Shown: one piece after another, positions 24,401 to 36,000 of the stretch
How the letters are laid out: each line of letters begins with the position of its first letter
How positions within the stretch are numbered: the first letter of the stretch is position 1
Notes under the pieces: model-generated
What the model was told of the DNA's origin: nothing
Databases searched by the model: none
What the model saw: only the letters and a program-made list of their open reading frames with translations
From: Bilabrum cf. latius
Lineage: Eukaryota > Bigyra: Bicosoecida > Bigyra > Bicosoecida
DNA length: 64,000 nt
Assembly: GCA_965178125.1 (NCBI GenBank)
Contig: OZ237755.1
Span: 496,001-560,000, forward strand
Direction of reading: 5' to 3'
Translations under genes and position numbers: made by a program

Positions 24401-27400
24401 ATGGAGTACCAGGACGAGAAGAGGGGCCGCTCCTTCAGGCTTGACTTCGGCGGAACCTACAAGTCCAACGAGGCCTTCTCAAAGCAGGCGAAGGGGGCTC
24501 TAGAAGCACGGCAGCGGCGTGCGAGGGCACTTGCAAGGGGTGCGGCAGGTGCAGGAGATGCAGCGGCTGCGGTGCAAGGCAGTGCAGGCGTGATGCTTGC
24601 GTCGAGCAAGAAGCCCCTCTTGGATGCGCCTGCCGGGATGGGCGACGTGGCGCCAATGGACCTGGACGCGCTCATGTCGCGTGCGCAGGCCGGCGCCGTG
24701 TCGGCCCGGCATGCCCGCCCCCTCCTCGTGGCTAGCCCACACATCGGCCCTGCCAATCCTGGTACATACCCGGGCCATGCTGGTGTTGGTGGCGTCGTCC
24801 CGCCTCAGGGACCCGGCGGAGAGTAGTAGCAGCGGGCAGCGGCTGCCCAGATGGCAGAGCACTCGGCGCGACGGGCAGTCATGGCTCGGATGAACATGCT
24901 CCCGAAGAAGAATCCACCGCCGTTGCCGGCAGTTGACGGTAGCTCGACCACGGAGAGCACGGACGGCGGAGCAAGCAGCGGCTCGGGCATGGACTCGTTC
25001 ACACTGGGCAAATCACGGCTGTCGGTCGCCTCCAGCAGCACGCCAGCTCTGGCTGAGATCTTCGCGAACGCCTCGAGAGCTGCACCGAGCGGGCACCGCC
25101 AGCAGCAGCAACAGCAACGCCAGCAGTTCGCAGACAGTCGCGTTGCTGACGACCACGATGGATGGGGGCTGGGGGCGGTGGCGGATGAGGGTTTCGGCTT
25201 GAGCGCAGCGGCGCCAGGGGCCCGCTCAGCCCAGCCTCCAACGCCGGGCATGCCACCCATAGGTGACCCCGGCATGGCCGGGTCCCACACGGGGGCCTCA
25301 GCTCTCCTGGGTCGCGTGCCCGGTGTGCTCTCCCACGTGGACTTGGCGGCGCTGGACATGACATCGAAGACGAGGATCGATGCAGCGGCAGCAGCAGCCA
25401 CCTCCGATGCGCAGCGAGCTGGCGTCCAGCAGACAACCATGCTTTCTGGTGGAAGCGACGCAGGTGCGGCTCACAGTGGCGGATTCGACGACTCGCAGGC
25501 ATCGGGCCTGCCCGACGATATCCTGTCCAGCGCAATGGACAGCGCGAGCCTGATCCCTGTCGGGTCCTTGCCTGGCACTGCGCTCTCGCAGGCTAGAGAG
25601 CTGGCCAGCCAGCCCGCGTCTGACTGGTACGACGGTGACGAGGCCGAGGACGAAGGCATCGCAACTGCGGCCATGCAGCTCGCCCTCCGGAGGGACAAGG
25701 GGGCCGCGATTGACCCTGAGCCTGGCAGCGACGTCAGTGGTTGGCGATCCAACGCTCTCAATTGGCTAGAAAAGCCCCCCGCGCACTCCTTTGCCTCGGA
25801 TGCCATGCAGATCGAGAACGTGAGGTCTTGGAGACCCGCCGGGATCGTGGCCGTGAAAGGCCTCGGCGGACCCGGCGACGGCGACGCAGACGCAGGCAGC
25901 GGGTACGAGGCAGTTCGGAGGATGCCTGAGATGGAGGCGAAGTATAAGAAGGAAGTGGGGCCAGAGGTTGGGTTCGACCTGGATCGAATCGGCGCGCACT
26001 ACAACCACCGAGCTGCCGTCCGAGCTCGACATCCGGCCCTGACACACGGCGACATTGTCCCCCTGAGGGCACTGCACCGGTACGGCGTGCACTCCCACGT
26101 GCTTGCTTTCGCCAGGCCGCTCATCGATCGGGGCTCGGGCAGGTCCAAGTCCATGGCCGTGGTGGCATGCAATTTCAACCACGCCCCGTCCACGTTCCAC
26201 GTCAGGTGCTCACGCGTGGCACCTTTGATTGGGGCGGCCAGCAGCTCAGGTGGCAGTCAGGCCCGGGGTCTGTCCAGACGGCCCACACCGACTGCAATGT
26301 CAGGTTCTGGTTCGTTCACATCTGCGGGAGCATCGATGATGGACCCTGCTACTGGACTGGACGATGCATTCGGGGTATTCGGGCTTGACGCACCGCGGTC
26401 ACCAGAGAATGATGAGATTCCGTACGCGCCACGGGGAGGCGTCTGGGAGGTCCGTGATGCTTTCGCCGGCAAGGTCACGCCCAAGCACGGCAGCGACGTG
26501 CTGGGTCCACACGAAGCGCACGACAGCGGCCCGCTCATTGCCCTTCTGACGAGCAACGAGACTGCCTTCGCACCCATGAACACAACCTTGCAGCCATATG
26601 CTTCCGTGTGCTGGCTGTTCACACAGCAGGAGAGCCGCGGCATGGCCCCAGCTCGCACGCTCGCCAACGTCCAGTGGCTGTTTGCCTCTGCCCTGCAGCG
26701 CTTGCAGGGGATCTTGAGGCTGAAAGAGGCGGGCACCAGCAGTCTGGCGTCCACAGCAGGCGTGTCAGAGCAAGCTCGCATCCTGCTGTCGGGCGGAGAT
26801 GCTTCCTAGCCTGACGGCAGGACTCGCTGGACCCCGCCGTGGGAAATCTTGAACGACAAGGAGATTTGGGCGGCTGCCCGCAACAACGTGGTTGGCTCAC
26901 TGTGCCGGCTTGTCGCAGTCTCCACCGCGCGCTTCTACTACCTGGCTGTTCGGCAGGCGCTTGCTGCCCTGCCGCGAGAAGTGGCACTCACCGGGTGCTC
27001 CGAGGAGGAAGGCGGGGACGGCGCCAAGCACAAGGACCAGGACCCTGCGGTGAAGGCCATGAAGACCAAGGCGATTTCAGGCGCGAGGCGAAAGGCCATT
27101 CGGTTCTGCTCCCGCCAGCTCCGAAGCGCACTCAGGGTCGTGTGCTTCCACTGGGGTCTCAAGCCTGCAGCAGCAGCAGGCGAGCTGCACGCTGCGCACC
27201 TGGCGCCGTTCGACGATGCATCTGCTGGCAGCGGCTCTGGCCAAATCGATGTGGGCGCGGCGACCGCCTGCGTGCGAGCTGCCCTGTACCTTGCATGCGA
27301 GGAAGAGGCGTGGGCTTCTGTAGAGAGCTTTGCCAAGGCAGCAGTGCCTGGCAGCGAGAGCGCCGATCCATCTGAGGCAGCCATCGATCTAGAAGCCGCG

Positions 27401-29857
27401 CGGTAGGTGCGTGGAGCGGCTCGCGGAAAGGACGGCCTTGGGAAGGGCAGGCTGCTCGATCCGAGCTTGCTGACTAGCTCCATTACCCGCGTGTCGAAGG
27501 GACGGGGCTTCCAACGGGATACCGAGACCCCAGACGACAGCAAGCTAGGGGAGACCTCGTCGTCGCAGGCCACGACCATGTCCCAGCTGGACGAATCCGT
27601 GTCTCGGTTCTGCATGAGGCTTGGCCGCTCCAACAAGGTGGGTTCGATTATCTTCTTGACTCCGGAGCTTGGCAAGTGGAGCACAGTGGGCGGGCTGGGA
27701 GTGATGGTTGACGAGCTTACTATCGGTCTGGCCGCGCTTGGAGTGGACGTGCACGTCATCAGCCCGTTTTACAACGTCAACCGGAAGGGCAAGGGTGACT
27801 ACCTGCGTCCAGATGGGATCCTCTACAGCGGTTCCAACGTAGTGGTGCAGGTTGGTGCCGAGCGCGTTGAGATGGGCGTGCACAGTGGCGAGATCAACGG
27901 CGTGAAGCTCCACTTTTTGCACCACAGCACCATCTTCCCGCGACCATACCCGCCGAACGATGCAGCGGGGCAGATTAGGGTGCTCTCAGCGTACGCGCGA
28001 GGCTGTCTGCAGCTCATGTGCGACAATGGCATCCGTCCTGACGTCGTTGTGACGAACGACTGGTTTACGGCGCTGGCACCTGCCTACGCGCGCCAGGGCT
28101 TTTACGGTCCGTTCTTTGACGGCACGGACTTCATCCACATCGCGCACAACCTGGACTCGTCCTACGAGGGGCGGCTCTATCCTCAACCGGACCAGGGAGC
28201 GTGCGGGTGGATTCACGAGCTGCCAGAGCACTTGCTGGTGGACAACACCTGGGCAGACGTCGTCGTCAACCCGACTCGATGCGCTCTGCTGTCATCGGAC
28301 TCATGGGCCACAGTGTCCAGGAGTTACCGCGCTGATCTTCTGTCTGGCTCCGCTGTCAGGCACCTGCTCCGCCTAGCACCCCAGCCGTTCGCCCATCCGA
28401 ACGGAATCCCAGTGGCCCTTCGCGAGAAGCGGCTTGTTAAGCTGCCTGTAAGCTTGCACAACGACGCCAAGGCCATCCTGCAGCGCAAATACTTCAACAT
28501 GTCCCGGCCTGATCCGAGCATCCCCATGTTTGGGTTCGTAGGGCGCATCACGCTGCAGAAGGGGATCCACCTGGCGCTGAACGCTGCCGATGCTCTCATC
28601 CAGCAGTACAAGGGCAGGATCCAGTTCCTTGTCGGGGGCATGGCCTCATCCACTGATACCTACGGCATGGCCTGCGCCGCAAAGATGCGAGCCCTTGCTG
28701 CCAGGCATCCCAACTGCTTCTGGGCCGACCCTACCGCGTTCTTCACCGACGGAGACCTCGTAAATTTGGGCTGCGATTTCTGCATGATGCCTTCGCTGTT
28801 TGAGCCTGGAGGCATCGTGCAGCAGGAGTTCTTCGTGGCCGGCACGCCTGTCATTGCGTTCAAGACGGGTGGACTAAAGGACACGGTTATCGATTTCGAT
28901 CCGGAGGCCGGTACCGGGTCCGGATTCACGTTCGAGTCTCACACGCCGCACGACTTCATGCAGGCGGTGCGTCGGGCCATCAACGTGTTCCGATCTCCCG
29001 GGATGTACGACGCCCTTAGGCAGTCCGCAAGGGCTTCTGTCATGGACCTGTCCGTGGTGAGCTGCGCGTGGCATGCCGAGTTCCACCGACTTCGTCGCGT
29101 GACGGTCGCGCCGACTGCCGTCAGTGCCTCCATGGATGCCGCTGATGGGCACCCGGATCCTCTAGGCAAGATGGGGGAGGAGTCGGGGGCCGCCGGTGGC
29201 GGTGCAGGGGCGGCGCAGCGGGCTCCGCCTGCGGACGGCTGCAGCCGCGATGGCACCGTGGTGGTGGGCAGGCTTGCGGCTGCCAGTGAAAGGAACCTGA
29301 CGATCGGAGGACGGGCTGTTGCTGCAGGCGTGGGCGCATCAGCAGCCGAGGCCAGGTCGCAAGAAGCAGCGCTCGTCGAGTTTTGGCTCCCTGCTGCCTC
29401 AGCCTCCGGCGCGACTTCAGTGGAGGTGACCGGGAGCTTTCTAGACTGGTCCTCCCGCGTCAAGCTGCACAAGGGTACCTGGAGAAGCGGCTCGGTGAGG
29501 CAGCTTGTGCTGGCGGGGAGCAGCGGTGCGGCCGTCCCTGGAGGAGCGGGTGCTCGTGGTCCTGGTACTGCAGAGGACGGCTTCTCTGGCCTGGCCAAGG
29601 TGGCCTGCGGCACTCACCAGTACAAGTTCGTGCTGGACGGCAAGGACTGGATCGTTGACCCCGGCGCACCGTGCGCGACCGATGCCGCGGGTAACGTGAA
29701 TAATGAGCTGACGGTGTCCCCGATGGATAGGTCGGAGCGGCAGAGCCATGAGGCGCAGAGGCTTGCCCACAAGGAGACCAGCATGCTGTCGGGTGCTTCT
29801 GCGGCAGCAGGGGAGGAAAGCGATGCTGGTGATGAGGAGGACGATCTGATGGACTGA
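21448..29857 (+). CDS. Alpha-glucan synthase: GH13-like, GT5 and CBM48 domains fused
   Basis: Exons 21448-21569, 21697-21790, 21915-22029 and 22161-29857 keep frame and give 2675 residues ending in TGA. An N-terminal helical region is followed by a GH13-like domain (about residues 550-1600) with LLGRFLWTAVDLLSCLPGG and CVLGESFYGRDGPLL, whose Glu fits the acid/base position. GVRSLYLHEASSYPF sits where GH13 region II normally has Arg-x-Asp, but the Asp is missing, so hydrolase activity is doubtful. The GT5 glycogen/starch synthase domain (about 1938-2418) has STVGGLGVMVDEL, VVTNDWFTALAP, GFVGRITLQKG and PSLFEPGGIVQQE. A C-terminal CBM48 (about 2514-2631) has VEVTGSFLDWS and QYKFVLDGKDWIVDP. Seven TAGs are in frame: 21987, 22934, 24287, 24824, 24827, 26807 and 27404. 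It probably makes a storage or wall alpha-glucan; ADP- versus UDP-glucose use cannot be read from sequence. Confidence 0.85.
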
Positions 29858-30041
29858 CGATGGCGCTGCGACTTGTTTGAACTGGACAGATGTATTACTG
29901 AGACTCTTGATCGGACCACCCACTATGGCTTCGGCGACCAGAGGTTGCGACCGGCTGCGTCAACGGATCCGTTCGATTCTTCAAAGCTCGCCCAAACGGT
30001 AGTCTTGATACCAATTTCGATAATTATCATTCTGTCTAGAA

Positions 30042-33000
30042 ATGAATGCAGTTGAAAAAGATTCTGGCAGCATCGGCTCTATGAAGAGAACTGATGAATC
30101 AGGACATGGACTAAACTCTGATTCCGTTGAGGACTGGGTATCGCGGCAAATGCTCGACGAAGAGATGAGGTCATCCATCCCTGCTGGTCTTATGATACGA
30201 TCTGAGTCATTTGATGGTATTGATGACCAGGTACAGGCTGGATTGCCGCTTGGTATCCCTTCATCTGTGGCCGGTTTCATCCGTGCGGGTGATTTGATAC
30301 GGTCCATGCGCTAGGAGAAGCCGTCTCCTTCAATTTCGCATGGAGACAGATCTGTCAGCACCCCAGCAGATTCTGATGGTGCCCGACATTCGGAAATTCT
30401 CGAGAAGCGTCTCCACAAGATGTGGCGGGAGCTTGCGCCATTGCAAGGTTCGCGCCGTAGCCTCTGCTTTGCATCCAAGGTGCTCCCAGGGTTACGGCGC
30501 GTTGTTCGTATACTAGAGACGCTTTTTCCGTTTGACCACGGAGTGCAGCTGAAGCGTTCAGAGGCACGGGAAAAACTACGGATGCATTTCCATGGGGTGC
30601 ACGAAGACGAAGTCATGCGTGCATCAAAGCAGAGACAGATGGAACGATAGCGCTCTCGCGGGGACTCAACCGGCAGTAACAGTACTCAAGACGAAATGGC
30701 GGCGTCCCCCGGCGGAGCAAAAAAAGCTGAAACTCCAGGTGCTATCTACGATTCGACTCACGCATTTGAGAGAAAATCCTCCGCGAGGGCGAAGCTTTCT
30801 TACAATGACTCAACAGAAGCTAGTGCTGCGCTGCAGAAGCTCATTGATGACGAAGACCTGGCACAGAATGCGCTGGTTCGGCTGCCAGTGGTACGAAGGG
30901 CTCTGCGGCAGCGAGTGCAAACGACGATGCAGGCACTTGCTCGGCTAGAGTCAGCCAAGAACGACAGGCTGGCCGACGAGAAAGAGCAGATGCAATCTGA
31001 AGAAGTCGTTGCAGCTCTAGCAAAGCGCATGTCTGATGGGGGAGGAGACCTGTAGCCCGCTAGTATGGTTGCAGCTGGCTCCTCTGCTAGCCGCAGCAGC
31101 AACTCAGGGCCTGCTGCCGCTGCGAGCAAAGTGACGGGGGACAAGCCGACCACCCGCAAGCCATTCTCAAGAACTGCCAGTCGCAGCCGCGGCTTCTTTA
31201 TTTGGGAGGGAAAACGGGGTCAGGGGCGTGCTTCTGCAGTGGAACCGACCCCGCAGCTAATCGCCAACCAGATTAGTAAGACGCGCCGCATGGAAGACGA
31301 CGCGTTTGCGATCATCGAGATGCAGGTGCGATTCTGCCTATGCGCAGCTGCGCTCATCGGTGATTTTGCAACGCTCCAGTTGCTGCTGTCGTGCGAGCAG
31401 GAGAGCCCAAAGGTCCTCGGGGCTGCGATGCAGACTGGCAAGCTGGCAGTGCCTCCCAGCAGCTTGCCGCCCCAGCCTAGGGGCTCCAGCGACTCTGCAA
31501 TCGTCAAGTATCTTGCCGATTTCAAGGGTGGTTCTATGGCAGAAAGCACCACAGGGAGTACCACGGCCCGCGTGGAATCGAAGAAGCGTGAGCTTGCGAT
31601 GGCCAAGGAGCACGGAGGTGTCGATGCTGACCTCCTGGTCTGCGGACCCCTTCACGCCGGCGCTGCAGGCGGCAACGCAACCGTGCTCGATCTTCTGACC
31701 AGCGGAAGCTGCAACCAATTGACAGCACTGACGGTTGAGTCGCCCTCTCCATACTACTCCCCGCCGAAGCGCAAGGCCAAAGGTGCCCCGCTTCCGGCCA
31801 TTGCGTCCAAGCACGACGTCATCGGCGAGGCTTTGCCGTCACAGATCGCTTGGCTGTGCTCCAACGTGGTGGCTCACAAACGCCTCGCCGAGAGTGAAGT
31901 GTAGGTGAGAGTCGGTATAGTTAAAAGTCTGGATAACGCGGCGCAGCAGGACGTGAAAGAGGCTTTTGAGCGAGCAAATCGTCCGTAGGTTAGGCCAAGG
32001 CGGCGCATGTCGTTGCTGGACCAGGTGCACGCAAGCAGCGTCATCATGGAGGGCAAGGATGGCGGCTCTACTGCGGACATGCGCTCGTCGGTGGCTGGCT
32101 CAGATGACATGTCTGGCATGCAGGTCGCCTCATCAGTACTGAATGCGCCCAGGCAAACGAAGAAGCCGGCAGTGGCCCCGCTCACGATGACGGGGGCCCT
32201 CGATAAGCTCAAGTCAACGCAGGATCTAGCGAAGACAAGTGCGTCTGGCAAGAAAATGACCGGCATGAAGCACCTGCTGGATACACAGCTTGGATCTGGG
32301 CAGTTTGTGACCTCGCACGTGTTTGATAAAAGCATGCCGAGGAGCTTACAGCTGAGCGGAATAGCTGGTAAGCTTAAGGCTAAGAGGAAGCCATCTAGGC
32401 TTTAGCAAGCCACGCAGGCCCAGGTTGCAAGCATGCTAGCGGATGGGATGTTTGACAAGGATCTGGGGTCCTACGCGCAAGTAGGTGCACCGATGGGTGC
32501 GTCGAAGACTGGGGTAGGCAGTGCAGTCATCACGCAGGCAGAGGAGAAGAAGCTGAGGCGCGCCGGCGTGAGCGGTGCTGCCAGGGGTCTGTCGACCGGC
32601 ATGCCGCAAACCAGGTCACTTCCCGCCCTGCTGCGAGCTATAAAAACCATGCGTCGCCTGAAGGCAGACCAGGACAGGGCGAAGCAAGGCGCCGATGCCA
32701 TGAGGGCTGCCAGGCAGATTGAGCTCACCATGAGGGCAAACGCGCTGAGCAGTTCCAAGCACGGCAGCCCACTGAAGCTCCCCAAAGCAACGGCGTGGGA
32801 GTCTATCGTAGGCGACGAAACCTACAAAGTGGGGGCAGTGACCAGGGCAGGACAATCTCCAGCCGCTGCGGCCGCCGGGTCCGACATATTCCGCGCCATC
32901 AGGGATCAGGAGCAGTCCAAGGTGCAGAAATCACTGCGTGCCGCTCGCTCTACTGGGCAGCTGCCCAGCACTAGAAAGAGACTATCACCAGCAGAGGCAG

Positions 33001-36000
33001 GCCAGTCTCCGATCGCTTCGCCGACTCAGACAGTGACCGGTGCGAGCAGGCCAGGGTCCAGTCGGCCCGGCTCACGGCCTCACAGCCGTGCCACGTCGCG
33101 TTCAGCGATACAGATCCCAGGTTCGCCGGTAAATCTAGCAGACGTTGGATTGGCCGGGCCCTCAAAGGCAAAGTATGAGGATCTCGAGGTCGATGTGGCC
33201 CATCCCGTGGCTGAGCAGCTGGTCGAGGACATGGACACCATTGGCGGCATGGACGTGCTGCAAGGCGTGTCTGACGACGAAGAAGGCGCGGAAATGGCTG
33301 CAAAGGATGCGGAGGTGATGTATGTTGCATTGGCAGCAGCACCAAAGCAGATTCAGGCTAGGGAACTGAGAGGAATCTTTGGAGGTGGCTACGGTCAGAG
33401 GTAGAGGCGGCGCCGGAAGAGAAAGAAGACAGCTGGCGGGGCTACCGCCGGTGGCACAATCAACCAGGTGAAGCCCTTGGGCAGTTCCGCGAGCAGCCCT
33501 GCTCTGGTCCAGGAGACCACATTATCTCAGAGCAAGAAGATCCCATCCAGCACCGTCTCGAAACGAGCACGCGATCGGGCCCGGTTCCTGAAGCGCAAAG
33601 CCAAGCGAGCACCGCCGCGGGGAGCCGGGAAGGTGCATGCAGCCAGGGGGGGCTCGGCCTTCCTGGTGTCCGACACATCCGCTGAGCAGGCCCGAAAGCT
33701 GCAGGAAATGCAAGAGGCTGCAGATGCGTTGCCTGAGCGGCTCAACCAGGCCTCTGAGGCAGCGAGGGTGGAGAGGGTTAGGATCAAGAGGCAGGGCATC
33801 CGCGATGGGGACGAGCGGATGCGCGCACGAGCACGAGCGACCGAGACTTTTGTGGGGAAGCAGTGGAAGGCGACGGCTGCGAAGATGGGACACAAGGAGA
33901 GCCATCGCAAGGGCAGGGTGCTCCACGGCAGGTCCTAGTTCAGGAGGAGGTCTTCTGTGGGTGACGTGAAGGACATCCAGATGGCCCTGGAGTCCTAGAA
34001 GCGGTATGGCGCCGGACATGAGGCTGTGAAGAGCCTGGCATCGGAGCTCGGCGCAGAAGACGTCTTGGCTCGCAGCAAGGGGGGTGCTTAGGTTGGCTTC
34101 GAAGTCACAGGTACAACCCGCCTGAAGGGCACGGGCACTCTCCAATACGGGGAGGGTCTGCCCTGGGAGCAATGGTACGGTGACAGCAAGACCAAGGGCT
34201 CGCTCGAGACCAACGCAACGAAGAATTTCCGCTCGGCGCTGGAGGGTCGAGCTGCCATGCGCGTTGGCGATGAAACGGGGCTGGAGTCCAGAGACTCGAG
34301 CAAGCCTGGCACGGGCGAGGGAGCGCATGCCGACGACGAAGAGCACGCAGAGCTCCTGGGCCGAACTGTGCACAGGGGCGAGCTGCTTCGGTCGTCCTCC
34401 CCGGTACTCGAGGCGGCCCTGAGAGACGCAGAGCGGAGGCGGGCGCAATCGCCCGGACTGGGCACGTCCCGCAAGTCCCTCGTCAATGCAATCGGGGCGC
34501 AGTCGACTGCAAAGATCATTGCGGAATCGCAGGGCACAAAATCTCCCTTCGATGAAGCAGACTTTGATCAGAATGACGTGCCGGCGACTCGAGGCAGCAA
34601 CGCCCGGTCGCAGTCACCGCTGGCCTTCGCGACCTAGTCCGGCTCGCTTCCCCACTCGATGGCACAGTCAGGCTCTGACAGCGAGCATGAGATCAATCGG
34701 GGCGCTACCCCAGTCCGCCGCAGAGAGCGATATGAGGACTCTAATGGAATTGTGCGGCGCGTAGTAGCCACACCAGTACAGGGTAGAGCCATTCGCAAGG
34801 CGGAAGGCATCCATAGAGAGGGCCGACTTGTCGCCTCACAGCAACGGGAACAGGTATCAGTGTTGGGCACTCGGCGTGGCGCGCAGCAGCAACAGCAACG
34901 ACAGCAGGGGTATTTAGCAGCAAACCCACACAGATCGGCTGGTCCTCTTCGAGGGAAGCGAGACGAGGACCCTGTCCGAAACGCGCGCAGGATGTCCAAC
35001 GCCTACCAAGACGTCACAGACGCGAGGATGTCCACCGGATCCACGCCTGACGCCCGGTTGCCAAGCACTCGCAGCAGCGAGCTGTATGAGGACCACTCTG
35101 CAGAGCACCTCCTGAAGTTGCAGAAGCAGCAGTAGCAGCAGCCAGAAGAGGTCAAGGTGATCGGCGGCGGGAACGGGCTTCCACGAATCGTAGCAAATCC
35201 GCAGGGCAGGCCAGTCGCCGAAGTAGTGCCGCTTGAATCGGCACAGCACTATCAGATGCACTCCAGACCTGGCGCCGGAATCACGGGTGTGCCCAGCAAT
35301 GCAACCTGGGATCTGCAGCAGGTGCAAGGGCAGCGCAGCAGGCTGCTGGAGGCTTTGTCAGAAGTTGACCCGAGAAGGATGGCAGAATCACGTTCCCGAC
35401 CACCCGTTGGTCGTGTGCAGCCGGCCTATCATTCTGAATTGAGGAGTCGATCTCGACCTGTTGCATCGGGCGCCGAGCTAGGCTCAGGCCTTGGTATGTC
35501 GCGAAGGCCGATTGACGAGCGGATGGCGCAGTCAATGCCGCTCAGCTCACAAGGTGAGGTAAGGCTGCATCATTCGTCACTGTCAAACGGTGCGTCTGGC
35601 TCTGGCGACGTTTTGGGCAACCCAGATGCTTCTATGCGAGACATGCTGAGGGGAACTGGTAGGCCAGACATTGATAGCATGTCGGCTCGCGATCCACACA
35701 GGACACGAGGGTCAAGGTACGCCAACGAGGCAGCTGCAGCTCGGACTAAAGGCGAGGCGTATTTGACAATGTTTGGCTGTCAGAACTAGCTGCCGGGCGA
35801 ACAGGAGCACAGCCGCCTTGGCTCACCAAGCAGACCGGCTGTGCAGCGTTCACGCAAGCCGAAGAGTCCGCCTGGAGGCCGATCTAGGCCGCGAGGAAGA
35901 AACCAAGCAGATGCTGGCCAGGCGCAGCGAAGCAGTCCTGAAGGTGGGTTCTGGGGCAAGCCAGCGGTGCGCGACAGCCCTTCGAACTCTCCGTCTCGGG

